From: Oscillospiraceae bacterium
GTDB lineage: Bacteria; Bacillota; Clostridia; Saccharofermentanales; Saccharofermentanaceae
Length of the DNA: 64,000 bases
Reading direction: 5' to 3'
NCBI GenBank assembly: GCA_902764825.1
Contig: CACWXL010000005.1
Location: 124,001-188,000, forward strand
The notes below the pieces were generated by a model. That model was not told where the DNA came from and did no database searches. It saw only the letters and a program-made list of their open reading frames with translations. Made by a program: the position numbers and the translations under genes. Positions 27,616 to 34,343 of this stretch are shown in pieces. Within the stretch, counting starts at the first letter, position 1. Each line of letters opens with the position of its first letter.

Positions 27616-27675
27616 AGTTTGATTGTCAAAGTATTCCACAGGAAGGGTGTTTTGTCAAGTGCTTTGATTGTCAAA
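27616..27675 (-). promoter_or_regulatory. fab operon promoter with two FabT-like operators
   Basis: On the minus strand TTGACA (27653-27658) and AATACT (27630-27635) are spaced by 17 bases. Two copies of the palindrome TTTGATTGTCAAA lie at 27618-27630 and 27663-27675. One overlaps the -10 region and the other sits just upstream of the -35. The sequence matches the AGTTTGA-N3-TCAAA type box bound by FabT, the MarR-family regulator of fatty-acid genes in streptococci and relatives. No fabT gene is in the window. Repression by a FabT-like protein is inferred. Confidence 0.8.
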
Positions 27676-27767
27676 GGAATGGCAAAACTGTGTGTATTCT
27701 GTCTGTTTCCGCAGTGAAAATCCAGGCAGATATCCTGCAAACGAAAACAAGCAGTCACTCGCAGCTC

Positions 27768-27881
27768 ATGGACGGAAAATGAGACGAAAAAGGCGAAAAC
27801 CGTCTCTAAAATCGTCCATGAGGCCTCCCATAGACGAAAATAGAGACGATATTTGCCAAAACCGTCTCATTTTCCGTCCAT
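27768..27881. repeat. 114-base intergenic near-perfect palindrome
   Basis: The outer arms are a perfect 19-base inverted repeat: ATGGACGGAAAATGAGACG at 27768-27786 and its complement at 27863-27881. The inner arms continue as an imperfect repeat (GGC-A-AAA-CGTCTCTA...TCGTC against its complement). Both strands would fold into one long hairpin of about 50 pairs with few mismatches. GAGACG/CGTCTC occurs four times. It lies between the fab promoter and the terminator of the next unit. It is too long and lacks a T tail for an ordinary terminator, so a mobile palindromic element or a structured RNA is likelier. Confidence 0.85.
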
Positions 27882-27948
27882 CACTTGAAGCGTAGTCTTT
27901 GAGCTGTTTCCGCTGAACAGCATTGTGGTATATAGCCCGTAAATAATA

Positions 27949-27973
27949 AAAAACTGCCTCATATGAGACAGCC
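27949..27973 (-). terminator. Intrinsic terminator of the accessory acyl cluster
   Basis: CTGTCTCAT and ATGAGGCAG pair directly (27953-27972 region). The minus-strand tail is TTTTTTATTATT. It ends the unit that runs from the asparaginase or ACP gene through the FMN reductase. Confidence 0.85.
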
Positions 27974-27994
27974 CTGAACTTTCAATAGAACCTT

Positions 27995-28729
27995 TTACTT
28001 CTCAAACCTTGAAGCAGCCCAGCCGCCCTCGTTCATATGGGAATTTGTAAGGGTCGCAAAGCCTTCCGGTGACAGGAGTGGGATCTGCAGTTTGCGGATC
28101 GTCTCCGGATCGAGCTTAAAACCATTCGCGCAGTATTCGGCTCCGGCCTTCTTCAGGTCATCCAGATAGACCCTGATCTGCCTTTTAGCCTTGCCGGTCA
28201 TGAAGACTTCGCCCATGGGGCACAATATTGCCGTGTACTTTTCCCTGCCGCCGCAGATGAGATCGTACTGGGCAAGGAGTGCCGGATAGACGGGCTCTAA
28301 TTCGACATAGCCGCAGGAACTTATAACAACGAATTTCTTATTAAATATAGAAGGATCTCTCATCTTATTGAAAGTCTGGCCGTCGTCAGACCTGGTGCCC
28401 ATGTAGGGTTCGGCAAGAGAGAGGCACCTGTCGGTCACTGCCTTAAGCTGTGAAGGCATGCCGTAGAAATACAGAGGAAAGCTCTCGATGATGACGTCAG
28501 CTTCCCTGATGGCGGCGATGATCTCTGCCATGTCATCCTTTATGGCGCATGTTCCGTCAGGAGATGCCCAGCATGCAAAGCAGCCCATGCAGGGCTTGAT
28601 GTCCTTCTCGTAGATATTTATCTTCTTAACTTCTGTGCCCTCGGGAAAACCGGATACGAAAGCATTCGTAACCTGAATGGTGTTGCTCCTGTCCTTCTTG
28701 GGACTGCCGTTAAGAACAAGGACTTTCAT
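27995..28729 (-). CDS. NADPH-dependent FMN reductase/flavodoxin-fold oxidoreductase
   Basis: A 244-residue flavodoxin-like protein. The flavin-binding start is MKVLVLNGSPKKDRSNTI. It is followed by CMGCFACW, a cysteine-rich segment typical of the iron-sulfur-flavoprotein/WrbA-like NAD(P)H reductases, and FPLYFYGMPSQLKAVTDR. The ATG at 28729 overlaps the stop of the FabG-like gene by one base (TGATG). The longer frame starting at 28810 has no ribosome site. It is the last gene of the accessory ACP cluster, so it may reduce an unsaturated or quinone-like product, or recycle flavin. That role is inference. Confidence 0.85.
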   Translation of the reverse strand: MKVLVLNGSPKKDRSNTIQVTNAFVSGFPEGTEVKKINIYEKDIKPCMGCFACWASPDGTCAIKDDMAEIIAAIREADVIIESFPLYFYGMPSQLKAVTDRCLSLAEPYMGTRSDDGQTFNKMRDPSIFNKKFVVISSCGYVELEPVYPALLAQYDLICGGREKYTAILCPMGEVFMTGKAKRQIRVYLDDLKKAGAEYCANGFKLDPETIRKLQIPLLSPEGFATLTNSHMNEGGWAASRFEK

Positions 28730-29463
28730 CAGAGACTCAAGCCTCCGTCGAGCACGATGACCTGGCCGGTCATGTAGGAGAATGCATCGGAAACGAGGCT
28801 TGCGACGCAATCTGCGACATCTTCAGCCGAACCGAAGCGCTTCATGGGAACCGCCTCCAGGTACTTCTCGGCGAGATCGCCCGGAATGGACTTGATCATG
28901 TCGGTGCCGATAAAGCCCGGAGCTACCGCATTTACCTGTATTCCGTAAGGCGCGAGCTCTTTTGCCATAGTCTGTGTCATGGAGTTGACCGCGCCCTTGG
29001 TAGCACTGTAAACAGTCTGGCCGGGAACTGCGAGGATCGAGCTTACTGAAGAAACGTTGATGATCTTGCCGCTCTTCTGTGAACACATCTTAAGGCTTGC
29101 AGCCTGCGCACAGTTGATATAACCCTGGATATTGATCGCAAGGCTCCTTTGCAGAGAATCAGGTCTTATCATGAGAAGATAAGCGTCATCTACGACACCT
29201 GCATTGTTGACCAGAACATCTATCGTCTCAAAGCTCTTCTTTATGGCCTTGAACATGTCCTTGACCTGTGCGATGTCTGATGTGTCTGCCTTATAGATCT
29301 CGCAGCGGACACCCAGTGCGGAGATCTCTTCACCGGCTGCCTTGGCAGCTTCATCGTTGGAAGCGTAGTTAAGAGCTATGTCATAGCCTTCCTTCGCAAG
29401 CTTTAATGCGATCGCTTTGCCTATTCCTCTGGATCCGCCTGTGACTACCGCCGTCCTGCTCAT
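28729..29463 (-). CDS. FabG-like ketoreductase of the accessory acyl cluster
   Basis: A 244-residue short-chain dehydrogenase. TGGSRGIGKAIALKLA binds NADP(H), LVNNAGVVDDAYLLM follows, and the catalytic Tyr-Lys occurs in YSATKGAVNS. It ends GQVIVLDGGLSL. It resembles FabG closely but is clearly distinct from the housekeeping copy at 23923. It starts 15 bases after the KS-CLF fusion and overlaps the FMN reductase, so it most likely reduces beta-keto groups on the cluster's own ACP (next to the KS gene). Other SDR substrates cannot be excluded. Confidence 0.9.
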   Translation of the reverse strand: MSRTAVVTGGSRGIGKAIALKLAKEGYDIALNYASNDEAAKAAGEEISALGVRCEIYKADTSDIAQVKDMFKAIKKSFETIDVLVNNAGVVDDAYLLMIRPDSLQRSLAINIQGYINCAQAASLKMCSQKSGKIINVSSVSSILAVPGQTVYSATKGAVNSMTQTMAKELAPYGIQVNAVAPGFIGTDMIKSIPGDLAEKYLEAVPMKRFGSAEDVADCVASLVSDAFSYMTGQVIVLDGGLSL

Positions 29464-29478
29464 AAAAAGCCCTCCGTC

Positions 29479-31743
29479 TTATGCCTTGGTCAGCAATACT
29501 GCCGAATAAAGCGAGCTTGTTCCGTATGAGACGGCAATGCCGCTCTCGAACTTTCCTTCATAGATATCCCTGGCTAGCATTGCGAACTGCATGGATGAAG
29601 ATGCGGCTCTTGCCTCGCCGAAGTTCTTCTTAATGAGTCTGACTTCGATATCGTCTCCGAAGATCTTCTTATATACTTCCATCTCGAAAGCATCGATCTC
29701 GCTGATCCCGTTGCCGAAGCCGTAGATGCACTTAACGTCTGATGCCTTCATTCCGCTCTCTTCAAGGACGTTCTCGACAGCCTTTGTAAGAGCAGTTTCC
29801 GATAATCTCATATTGTCATTTCTGTTGCCTGACGTGTCTCTGGCAGAAGAGAATCCTGCGATCTTCGCATAGCGCTTTGCACCGCGCTCCATTGCAGAGG
29901 AATCCTTCTCGATCACGCATGTTACGGAGCCTTCGCCCAGGGTCATCCTGCCTTCGGCGGCAAGACCGAGATCTGCATAGATCTCTTCGTCGATGTCGGT
30001 GCACTCGTCGGTTCCTGATGCGAGCATGATGCTCTCATAGCCGAACATGATGGCGCCGGCTGCAGCGCAGACGCTCTGGAGGCCTGACTGGAAGCCGTTT
30101 GCGATCGTTACGTTATAGCCCTTTATGCCCGTGGCGATACTGAGATAACCGCCTGCTGCGTTATAGACCGTATTCGGGAAAGCAAATGCGGATCCCTTGT
30201 CGATGCCGTCTCTGATGATCCCCTTCTGGAAGTTGGCGATCTCAGTCATCGGGCCGTCGTTTGTGCCGATGCAGATCCCGATTATGCTTTCATTCTCAGG
30301 TGTGACCGTTATGCCGGCATCTTCAAGTGCCTTAAGGCCGCTTAAGAGCTGGAGCTGTGAGAGTCTGTCGAGTTTTCTTAAGAAAGCGGACTTTACTCCG
30401 TATGACTTGAATGTATCAGTATCAAGCTTGGCGACATATGTCTTTGAGTCCTCATTGAACTCGCCGTTTACGATGCCTATGCCCGTTACATAGAGTTCCT
30501 GCTTGGGGCATGTGAGGTTCAGAAGATTAGGGTCTTTCGCGAAAACTATGCTCGCATTGTTGCCGCCGAACGCGAAAGAATTCGACATCGCGTACTTGAT
30601 GTCCTTTTCGAGCGGCTTGTTGGCAATGAAATCTATATCGCCGGACTTCTCGGAGAGGACCTTTAAGTCTTCTTCGCTGTAGCCTGTTGTCGGCGGGAGC
30701 TTGCCCTCGGTAAGAGCCTTGACCGTGAGGACTGCTTCGATAGCGCCTGCAGCACCCAGGCAGTGGCCTGTCATGGACTTGGTCGAACTTACGGAAAGGT
30801 GCTTGTTGTCTGCGAAAACAGTATTAAGTGAGAGGAATTCCGATTCGTCGTTCTTGGCCGTACCGGTACCGTGCGCATTGACATAATCGATATCGGTGAA
30901 CTTTAATCCGGAATTCTTAACGGCACGTGTAATAACGCTCATCTGGCCTTCGCCGTCGGGCCTCGGAGCGGTGATGTGATAAGCATCGGAGCTTACGCCG
31001 GAGCCGAGCACATCACAGTATATCCTGGCGCCGCGCTTAACGGCATGCTCGTAGGATTCGACAACGAGAACGCCTGCGCCTTCGCCCAATGTGATTCCGT
31101 CACTGTGGTTGAACGGGGAACAGTCGGAAGGAGCCAATGCCCTCAAGGCATGGAATCCCGCGTATGCGAGCGATGAGAAAGAATCGCATCCGCCTGCGAG
31201 GAATATATCTCCCTTGCCGCCCCTGATAAGATCTATTGCCATTGCGACACTCAAAGTGCCTGCCGCACAGGCATTTACGATATTTGCGGTAATGCCGCCC
31301 GCATTGTAATAGTCGGCAACATTTCCCGCGATGGCAGAAGCCGGCATCGCCTTAAGATCGTCGATGTCGCCCTTCTCACCTTTAACTTTTGCGTTGTAAT
31401 ACTTCTCAACACAAGCGGCGCCTGCGATACATGAACCCAGGATGACGCCTATGTCGGATGCGCCTTCGGAAGCTGCATCGATCCCTGCATCCGCAAGTGC
31501 CTCGCCTGCCGCCTTTATTCCGAGGGCAGTCGTCCTGTCGTATCTGCCGTCTGCAAGCTGAGAATTGGAGCTTGCTACTTCGGCACCCTTATGTGAATAG
31601 CAGGCTGAAGTATCAAAGCTCTTGACATCAGCTATGCCTGACCTGCCTGTAAGTGCTGATTCAAAGCACTCATCAGTATTATTACCGATTGCGCACACGA
31701 GGCCTAAGCCCGTGATAACGCAACGCTTCTCATTCATTGGCAT
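29479..31743 (-). CDS. Fused ketosynthase / chain-length-factor-like protein
   Basis: A 754-residue protein with two thiolase-fold ketosynthase domains. Domain 1 (1-410) is FabF-like and complete: nucleophile Cys159 in NACAAGT, His291 in NAHGTGT and His327 in MTGHCLGAAG. Domain 2 (about 416-754) keeps the fold but has lost all three: NGFQSGLQS has Phe551-Gln552 at the Cys position, and FGNGISEID replaces the HGTGT element. An active KS next to an inactive KS-like partner is the KSalpha/KSbeta (CLF) arrangement of type II polyketide and related acyl systems, here in one chain. It begins two bases after the ACP stop. The product is unknown; simple fatty-acid elongation is the alternative. Confidence 0.85.
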   Translation of the reverse strand: MPMNEKRCVITGLGLVCAIGNNTDECFESALTGRSGIADVKSFDTSACYSHKGAEVASSNSQLADGRYDRTTALGIKAAGEALADAGIDAASEGASDIGVILGSCIAGAACVEKYYNAKVKGEKGDIDDLKAMPASAIAGNVADYYNAGGITANIVNACAAGTLSVAMAIDLIRGGKGDIFLAGGCDSFSSLAYAGFHALRALAPSDCSPFNHSDGITLGEGAGVLVVESYEHAVKRGARIYCDVLGSGVSSDAYHITAPRPDGEGQMSVITRAVKNSGLKFTDIDYVNAHGTGTAKNDESEFLSLNTVFADNKHLSVSSTKSMTGHCLGAAGAIEAVLTVKALTEGKLPPTTGYSEEDLKVLSEKSGDIDFIANKPLEKDIKYAMSNSFAFGGNNASIVFAKDPNLLNLTCPKQELYVTGIGIVNGEFNEDSKTYVAKLDTDTFKSYGVKSAFLRKLDRLSQLQLLSGLKALEDAGITVTPENESIIGICIGTNDGPMTEIANFQKGIIRDGIDKGSAFAFPNTVYNAAGGYLSIATGIKGYNVTIANGFQSGLQSVCAAAGAIMFGYESIMLASGTDECTDIDEEIYADLGLAAEGRMTLGEGSVTCVIEKDSSAMERGAKRYAKIAGFSSARDTSGNRNDNMRLSETALTKAVENVLEESGMKASDVKCIYGFGNGISEIDAFEMEVYKKIFGDDIEVRLIKKNFGEARAASSSMQFAMLARDIYEGKFESGIAVSYGTSSLYSAVLLTKA

Positions 31744-31745
31744 TA

Positions 31746-31997
31746 TCAGTCCTCTTTGTGTGCTTCTACGAATGCCGTAAGAGTCTCAATGGAACGGAAG
31801 TCATCTCTTGTAGCACCTGCACCGGAAATGTCTACTCCGAAGAGATTCTCGATACCTACGATGATCTCGATGGAATCGATGGAATCAAGTCCTATATCCT
31901 CGCCAAAAAGCTCTGAATCGTACTCGAGCTCGTCTTCAGGGATCCTGAGTCTTTCTACCAGCATTCCCTTGATCTTCTCGGCAATCTCATTATTCAT
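31746..31997 (-). CDS. Acyl carrier protein of the accessory cluster
   Basis: An 83-residue ACP. The phosphopantetheine Ser is Ser39 in GEDIGLDSIDSIEI, where the common form is DSL. Helix II and III segments (IIVGIENLFGVDIS) follow, and the protein is acidic overall. The start has AGGAGG upstream and the stop is two bases before the KS-CLF gene. No other ACP is in the window: the adjacent fab operon lacks one. It may be specific to this cluster, while housekeeping acpP is elsewhere, or it may serve both. A D-alanyl-type carrier is a weaker alternative. Confidence 0.92.
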   Translation of the reverse strand: MNNEIAEKIKGMLVERLRIPEDELEYDSELFGEDIGLDSIDSIEIIVGIENLFGVDISGAGATRDDFRSIETLTAFVEAHKED

Positions 31998-32048
31998 TTC
32001 CCTAAGTTCCTCCTATATATTTAAAAAGTAAAACTTACGACAATAACC

Positions 32049-32681
32049 TTACACTAAGTTGTCCTGTTTTTCCAACGAAACGGAATAAAAGCGTAAAATA
32101 ACGCCAAATCTTTTAAGTTCTTGTACCGACATCTTACATTCCTCGCCCCAGGAAGAGACCCTGAGCGTATCTCCTTCCAATCCCGTGATCGTTACCCAGT
32201 GGTAATCGCACATAGTCTTAAATCCGCCGGGTTCCACGACGCAGACCTTCCTGAACGGGGACACGAAAAGCATTACCAGAGGATCCCCGCTCTTCAGGTA
32301 CTCAGGGATCTTCTCCCACCATTTGAAACGGAAAGACTTGACCTTGATCTTCACGCCTTCCTTGACGGCAAGCTTTCTGATGCCCCTTCTGAACCTTCCG
32401 GCACTTACGCCCAGGCTTCCGAAGAATTCCTTTCCGAATATCTTTCTGGCTTCCCTTTTCCTGCCTATCATGATGGGCCTTATATAATCCTTGGCGTCGA
32501 AAAACCTTTTGAAGTATTCTTCCCTGGTCATGCCCTCCTCACCCTTAAGGCGCATGATCGCATCAAGGCCGGCGATTATTCCGCAGCCGCTATTAACGAA
32601 CATCGCGTCAGGAAGCCACATCTGGCTTCCGCCGAATGACTCACGGCCGTATTGATCGACTATCTTAGGCGGCAGACTCAT
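32049..32681 (-). CDS. Papain-like (C39/BtrH-type fold) cysteine protein, function unknown
   Basis: A 210-residue soluble protein. Cys33 in NSGCGIIAGLDAIMRLKG begins a helix, as a papain-like nucleophile does. A His in CDYHWVTITGLEGDTLRVSSW sits at the start of a strand, as the catalytic His of C39 peptidases and related acyl transferases does. The central part is basic (RKREARKIFG and KIKVKSFRFKWW). No signal peptide, ABC or processing partner is present, so bacteriocin maturation is unlikely. It overlaps the asparaginase gene by four bases (ATGA) and lies 51 bases before the ACP gene. Acyl transfer from ACP, as in BtrH-like proteins, is a speculative option. Confidence 0.6.
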   Translation of the reverse strand: MSLPPKIVDQYGRESFGGSQMWLPDAMFVNSGCGIIAGLDAIMRLKGEEGMTREEYFKRFFDAKDYIRPIMIGRKREARKIFGKEFFGSLGVSAGRFRRGIRKLAVKEGVKIKVKSFRFKWWEKIPEYLKSGDPLVMLFVSPFRKVCVVEPGGFKTMCDYHWVTITGLEGDTLRVSSWGEECKMSVQELKRFGVILRFYSVSLEKQDNLV

Positions 32682-33514
32682 CTTAACAACACCTCCGACC
32701 AGGCGCCTTCAACAGGCATGCCCGTAAATTCTTCTGCTCCGGCGTCCCGGAGTATCTTCCTGCTCTCATAGACTCCGCCTCTTACGGGGACCGGAGCCAT
32801 GAAGCACCGTATTCCTTTCGAAGTCCAGCGCTCTACCATGGGTGCAAGTCCTGCAGAAGCCGTTCCCGAATGATTGCAGCAGATAAGCACTCTGTCAAAA
32901 CCGTCCTCAGGTATCACGCTTCCCGGAACGGCAGGGATCACCAGTATCTTAGGAAGCTCCTTCTTGTTAAGGAACTCCGTGTAATCTTTTATCTCAGGCA
33001 GGGTGTCCTCGCTATATTCAGAATAGATCCCGTTAATGTCAGGCGACATTATCAGGTGAGCCTTATAAAGCTGCTGATCACCTCTGCCGTTCTTAAAGAC
33101 CACGCCGCTCCGCCCTTCTTCAAGGCATCTAACGGCATATGTCAGGTTCCCCGATGCCTCATCAGGGTCTTTATCAGGCGATCTCATGGAACCGGTGATC
33201 ACAAACGGAATATCCAAAGAACCCAGTATCCTTGCAGCAAGCTGGGCGAAAAAAGCACATGTATCGGTCCCGTGGGTTATAAGGATCCCGTCAAAACCCG
33301 GAGCTTCGCTGACGATCTTTTTTAATGCGTCACGGTAGAGATAAGGTGTCGCATCCTCAGAAGAATAAGTCTTAAACTCAGGGAAGGAGAATTCGTGGGA
33401 AGGATACTTTTCGAGCAGGACGGAGCGCGCGAAAGAAGGCTCGCCGAGCTTTACCGTGCCCTTCGAATCGTAAGAGGAGATCGTTCCTCCGAGCATCGCA
33501 CCTAATATCCTCAT
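32678..33514 (-). CDS. ansA: Type I-like cytoplasmic L-asparaginase
   Basis: A 278-residue asparaginase/glutaminase-family enzyme producing aspartate and ammonia. The first threonine motif is LGGTISS and the second is ILITHGTDTCAFFAQL, with the family's TGSMRSPDKDPDEASGNL and NGRGDQQLYKAH segments. No signal peptide is present. The start is the ATG at 33514 with a GGAAAGGG site; the frame extends upstream without one. It is somewhat shorter than the roughly 330 residues of most family members, missing part of the C-terminal domain. It is coupled to the papain-like gene, so it could belong to the same unit as the acyl cluster. The substrate is assumed, not proven. Confidence 0.85.
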   Translation of the reverse strand: MRILGAMLGGTISSYDSKGTVKLGEPSFARSVLLEKYPSHEFSFPEFKTYSSEDATPYLYRDALKKIVSEAPGFDGILITHGTDTCAFFAQLAARILGSLDIPFVITGSMRSPDKDPDEASGNLTYAVRCLEEGRSGVVFKNGRGDQQLYKAHLIMSPDINGIYSEYSEDTLPEIKDYTEFLNKKELPKILVIPAVPGSVIPEDGFDRVLICCNHSGTASAGLAPMVERWTSKGIRCFMAPVPVRGGVYESRKILRDAGAEEFTGMPVEGAWSEVLLR

Positions 33515-33581
33515 TTCCCTTTCCTTCCGACACAATATTAGAGTAAAATCTATGAAGTAATTATAATTCACGAGGTTTTAT

Positions 33582-34343
33582 ATGAGAATAGCGAGCTGGA
33601 ATGTCAACGGAATAAGAGCAGTTGCAACCAAAGGGTTTGCAGAGAGCCTTGAGAAGATCGGTGCGGACGTCATAGGCATCCAGGAGATCAAGGCAATGAA
33701 AGAGCAGTTAGGCCCTGAGATCACCGACATTCCGGGCTATAAGAGCTGGTTCTATTCTGCCGAGCGCAAGGGTTATTCCGGCACGGCTCTCTATTCGAAG
33801 ATCGAGCCCAAGAGCGTCGAATTCGGCTTCGGCGTTGAGGAGTTCGACCATGAAGGCCGCGTCATCAAGGCTGATTTCGGCGATTTTGTACTCTTCAACA
33901 TCTACTTCCCGAACGGCGGCAGAGGCGATGACTTCGTTAAGTTCAAGCTCAGATTCTACGACTGCTTCTTAGATCAGGTCGATGCCCTTAAGGCACAGGG
34001 CAAAGAGGTCATCTGCTGCGGCGATGTGAATACCGCACATAAGGAGATCGACCTTTCCAACCCCAAGGCAAATTCAAAGATATCGGGCTTCCTTCCCGAA
34101 GAACGCGCATACATGGACAAGTTCATCGAAAGGGGTCTTACCGACACTTTCAGGATGCTCCATCCGGACGACAAGGAATGCTATACCTGGTGGTCCTATA
34201 AGACCGCTGCAAGAGAGCGTAATGTAGGCTGGAGAATAGACTATTTCTTCACAACGGACGGGCTCAATTCACGTGTCAAAGAGTCGAACATGATGACTGA
34301 TATCATGGGCTCCGATCATTGCCCTATCTATCTGGATATCTAA
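33582..34343 (+). CDS. xth: Exodeoxyribonuclease III / AP endonuclease
   Basis: A 253-residue member of the EEP nuclease family that incises DNA at abasic sites during base-excision repair. The motifs are clear: SWNVNGIRA, IGIQEIKA (metal-binding Glu), GYSGTALYSK, CCGDVNTAHKEIDL (Asp and Asn), TWWSYK, WRIDYFF and the terminal SDHCPIYL (catalytic Asp-His). The length and order match bacterial ExoA/Xth. The ATG has GAGG six bases upstream. Its stop codon overlaps that of the convergent EAL protein gene. Confidence 0.95.
   Translation: MRIASWNVNGIRAVATKGFAESLEKIGADVIGIQEIKAMKEQLGPEITDIPGYKSWFYSAERKGYSGTALYSKIEPKSVEFGFGVEEFDHEGRVIKADFGDFVLFNIYFPNGGRGDDFVKFKLRFYDCFLDQVDALKAQGKEVICCGDVNTAHKEIDLSNPKANSKISGFLPEERAYMDKFIERGLTDTFRMLHPDDKECYTWWSYKTAARERNVGWRIDYFFTTDGLNSRVKESNMMTDIMGSDHCPIYLDI

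Noticed and set aside
27668-27895. Short plus-strand open frame of 75 codons beside the fab promoter
   Set aside because: It runs through the 114-base palindrome, has repetitive basic composition and no ribosome site.
30000-30600. Second KS half as a malonyl-decarboxylating KSQ domain
   Set aside because: KSQ keeps both histidines and has Gln exactly at the Cys position; here Phe is there and both histidines are gone.
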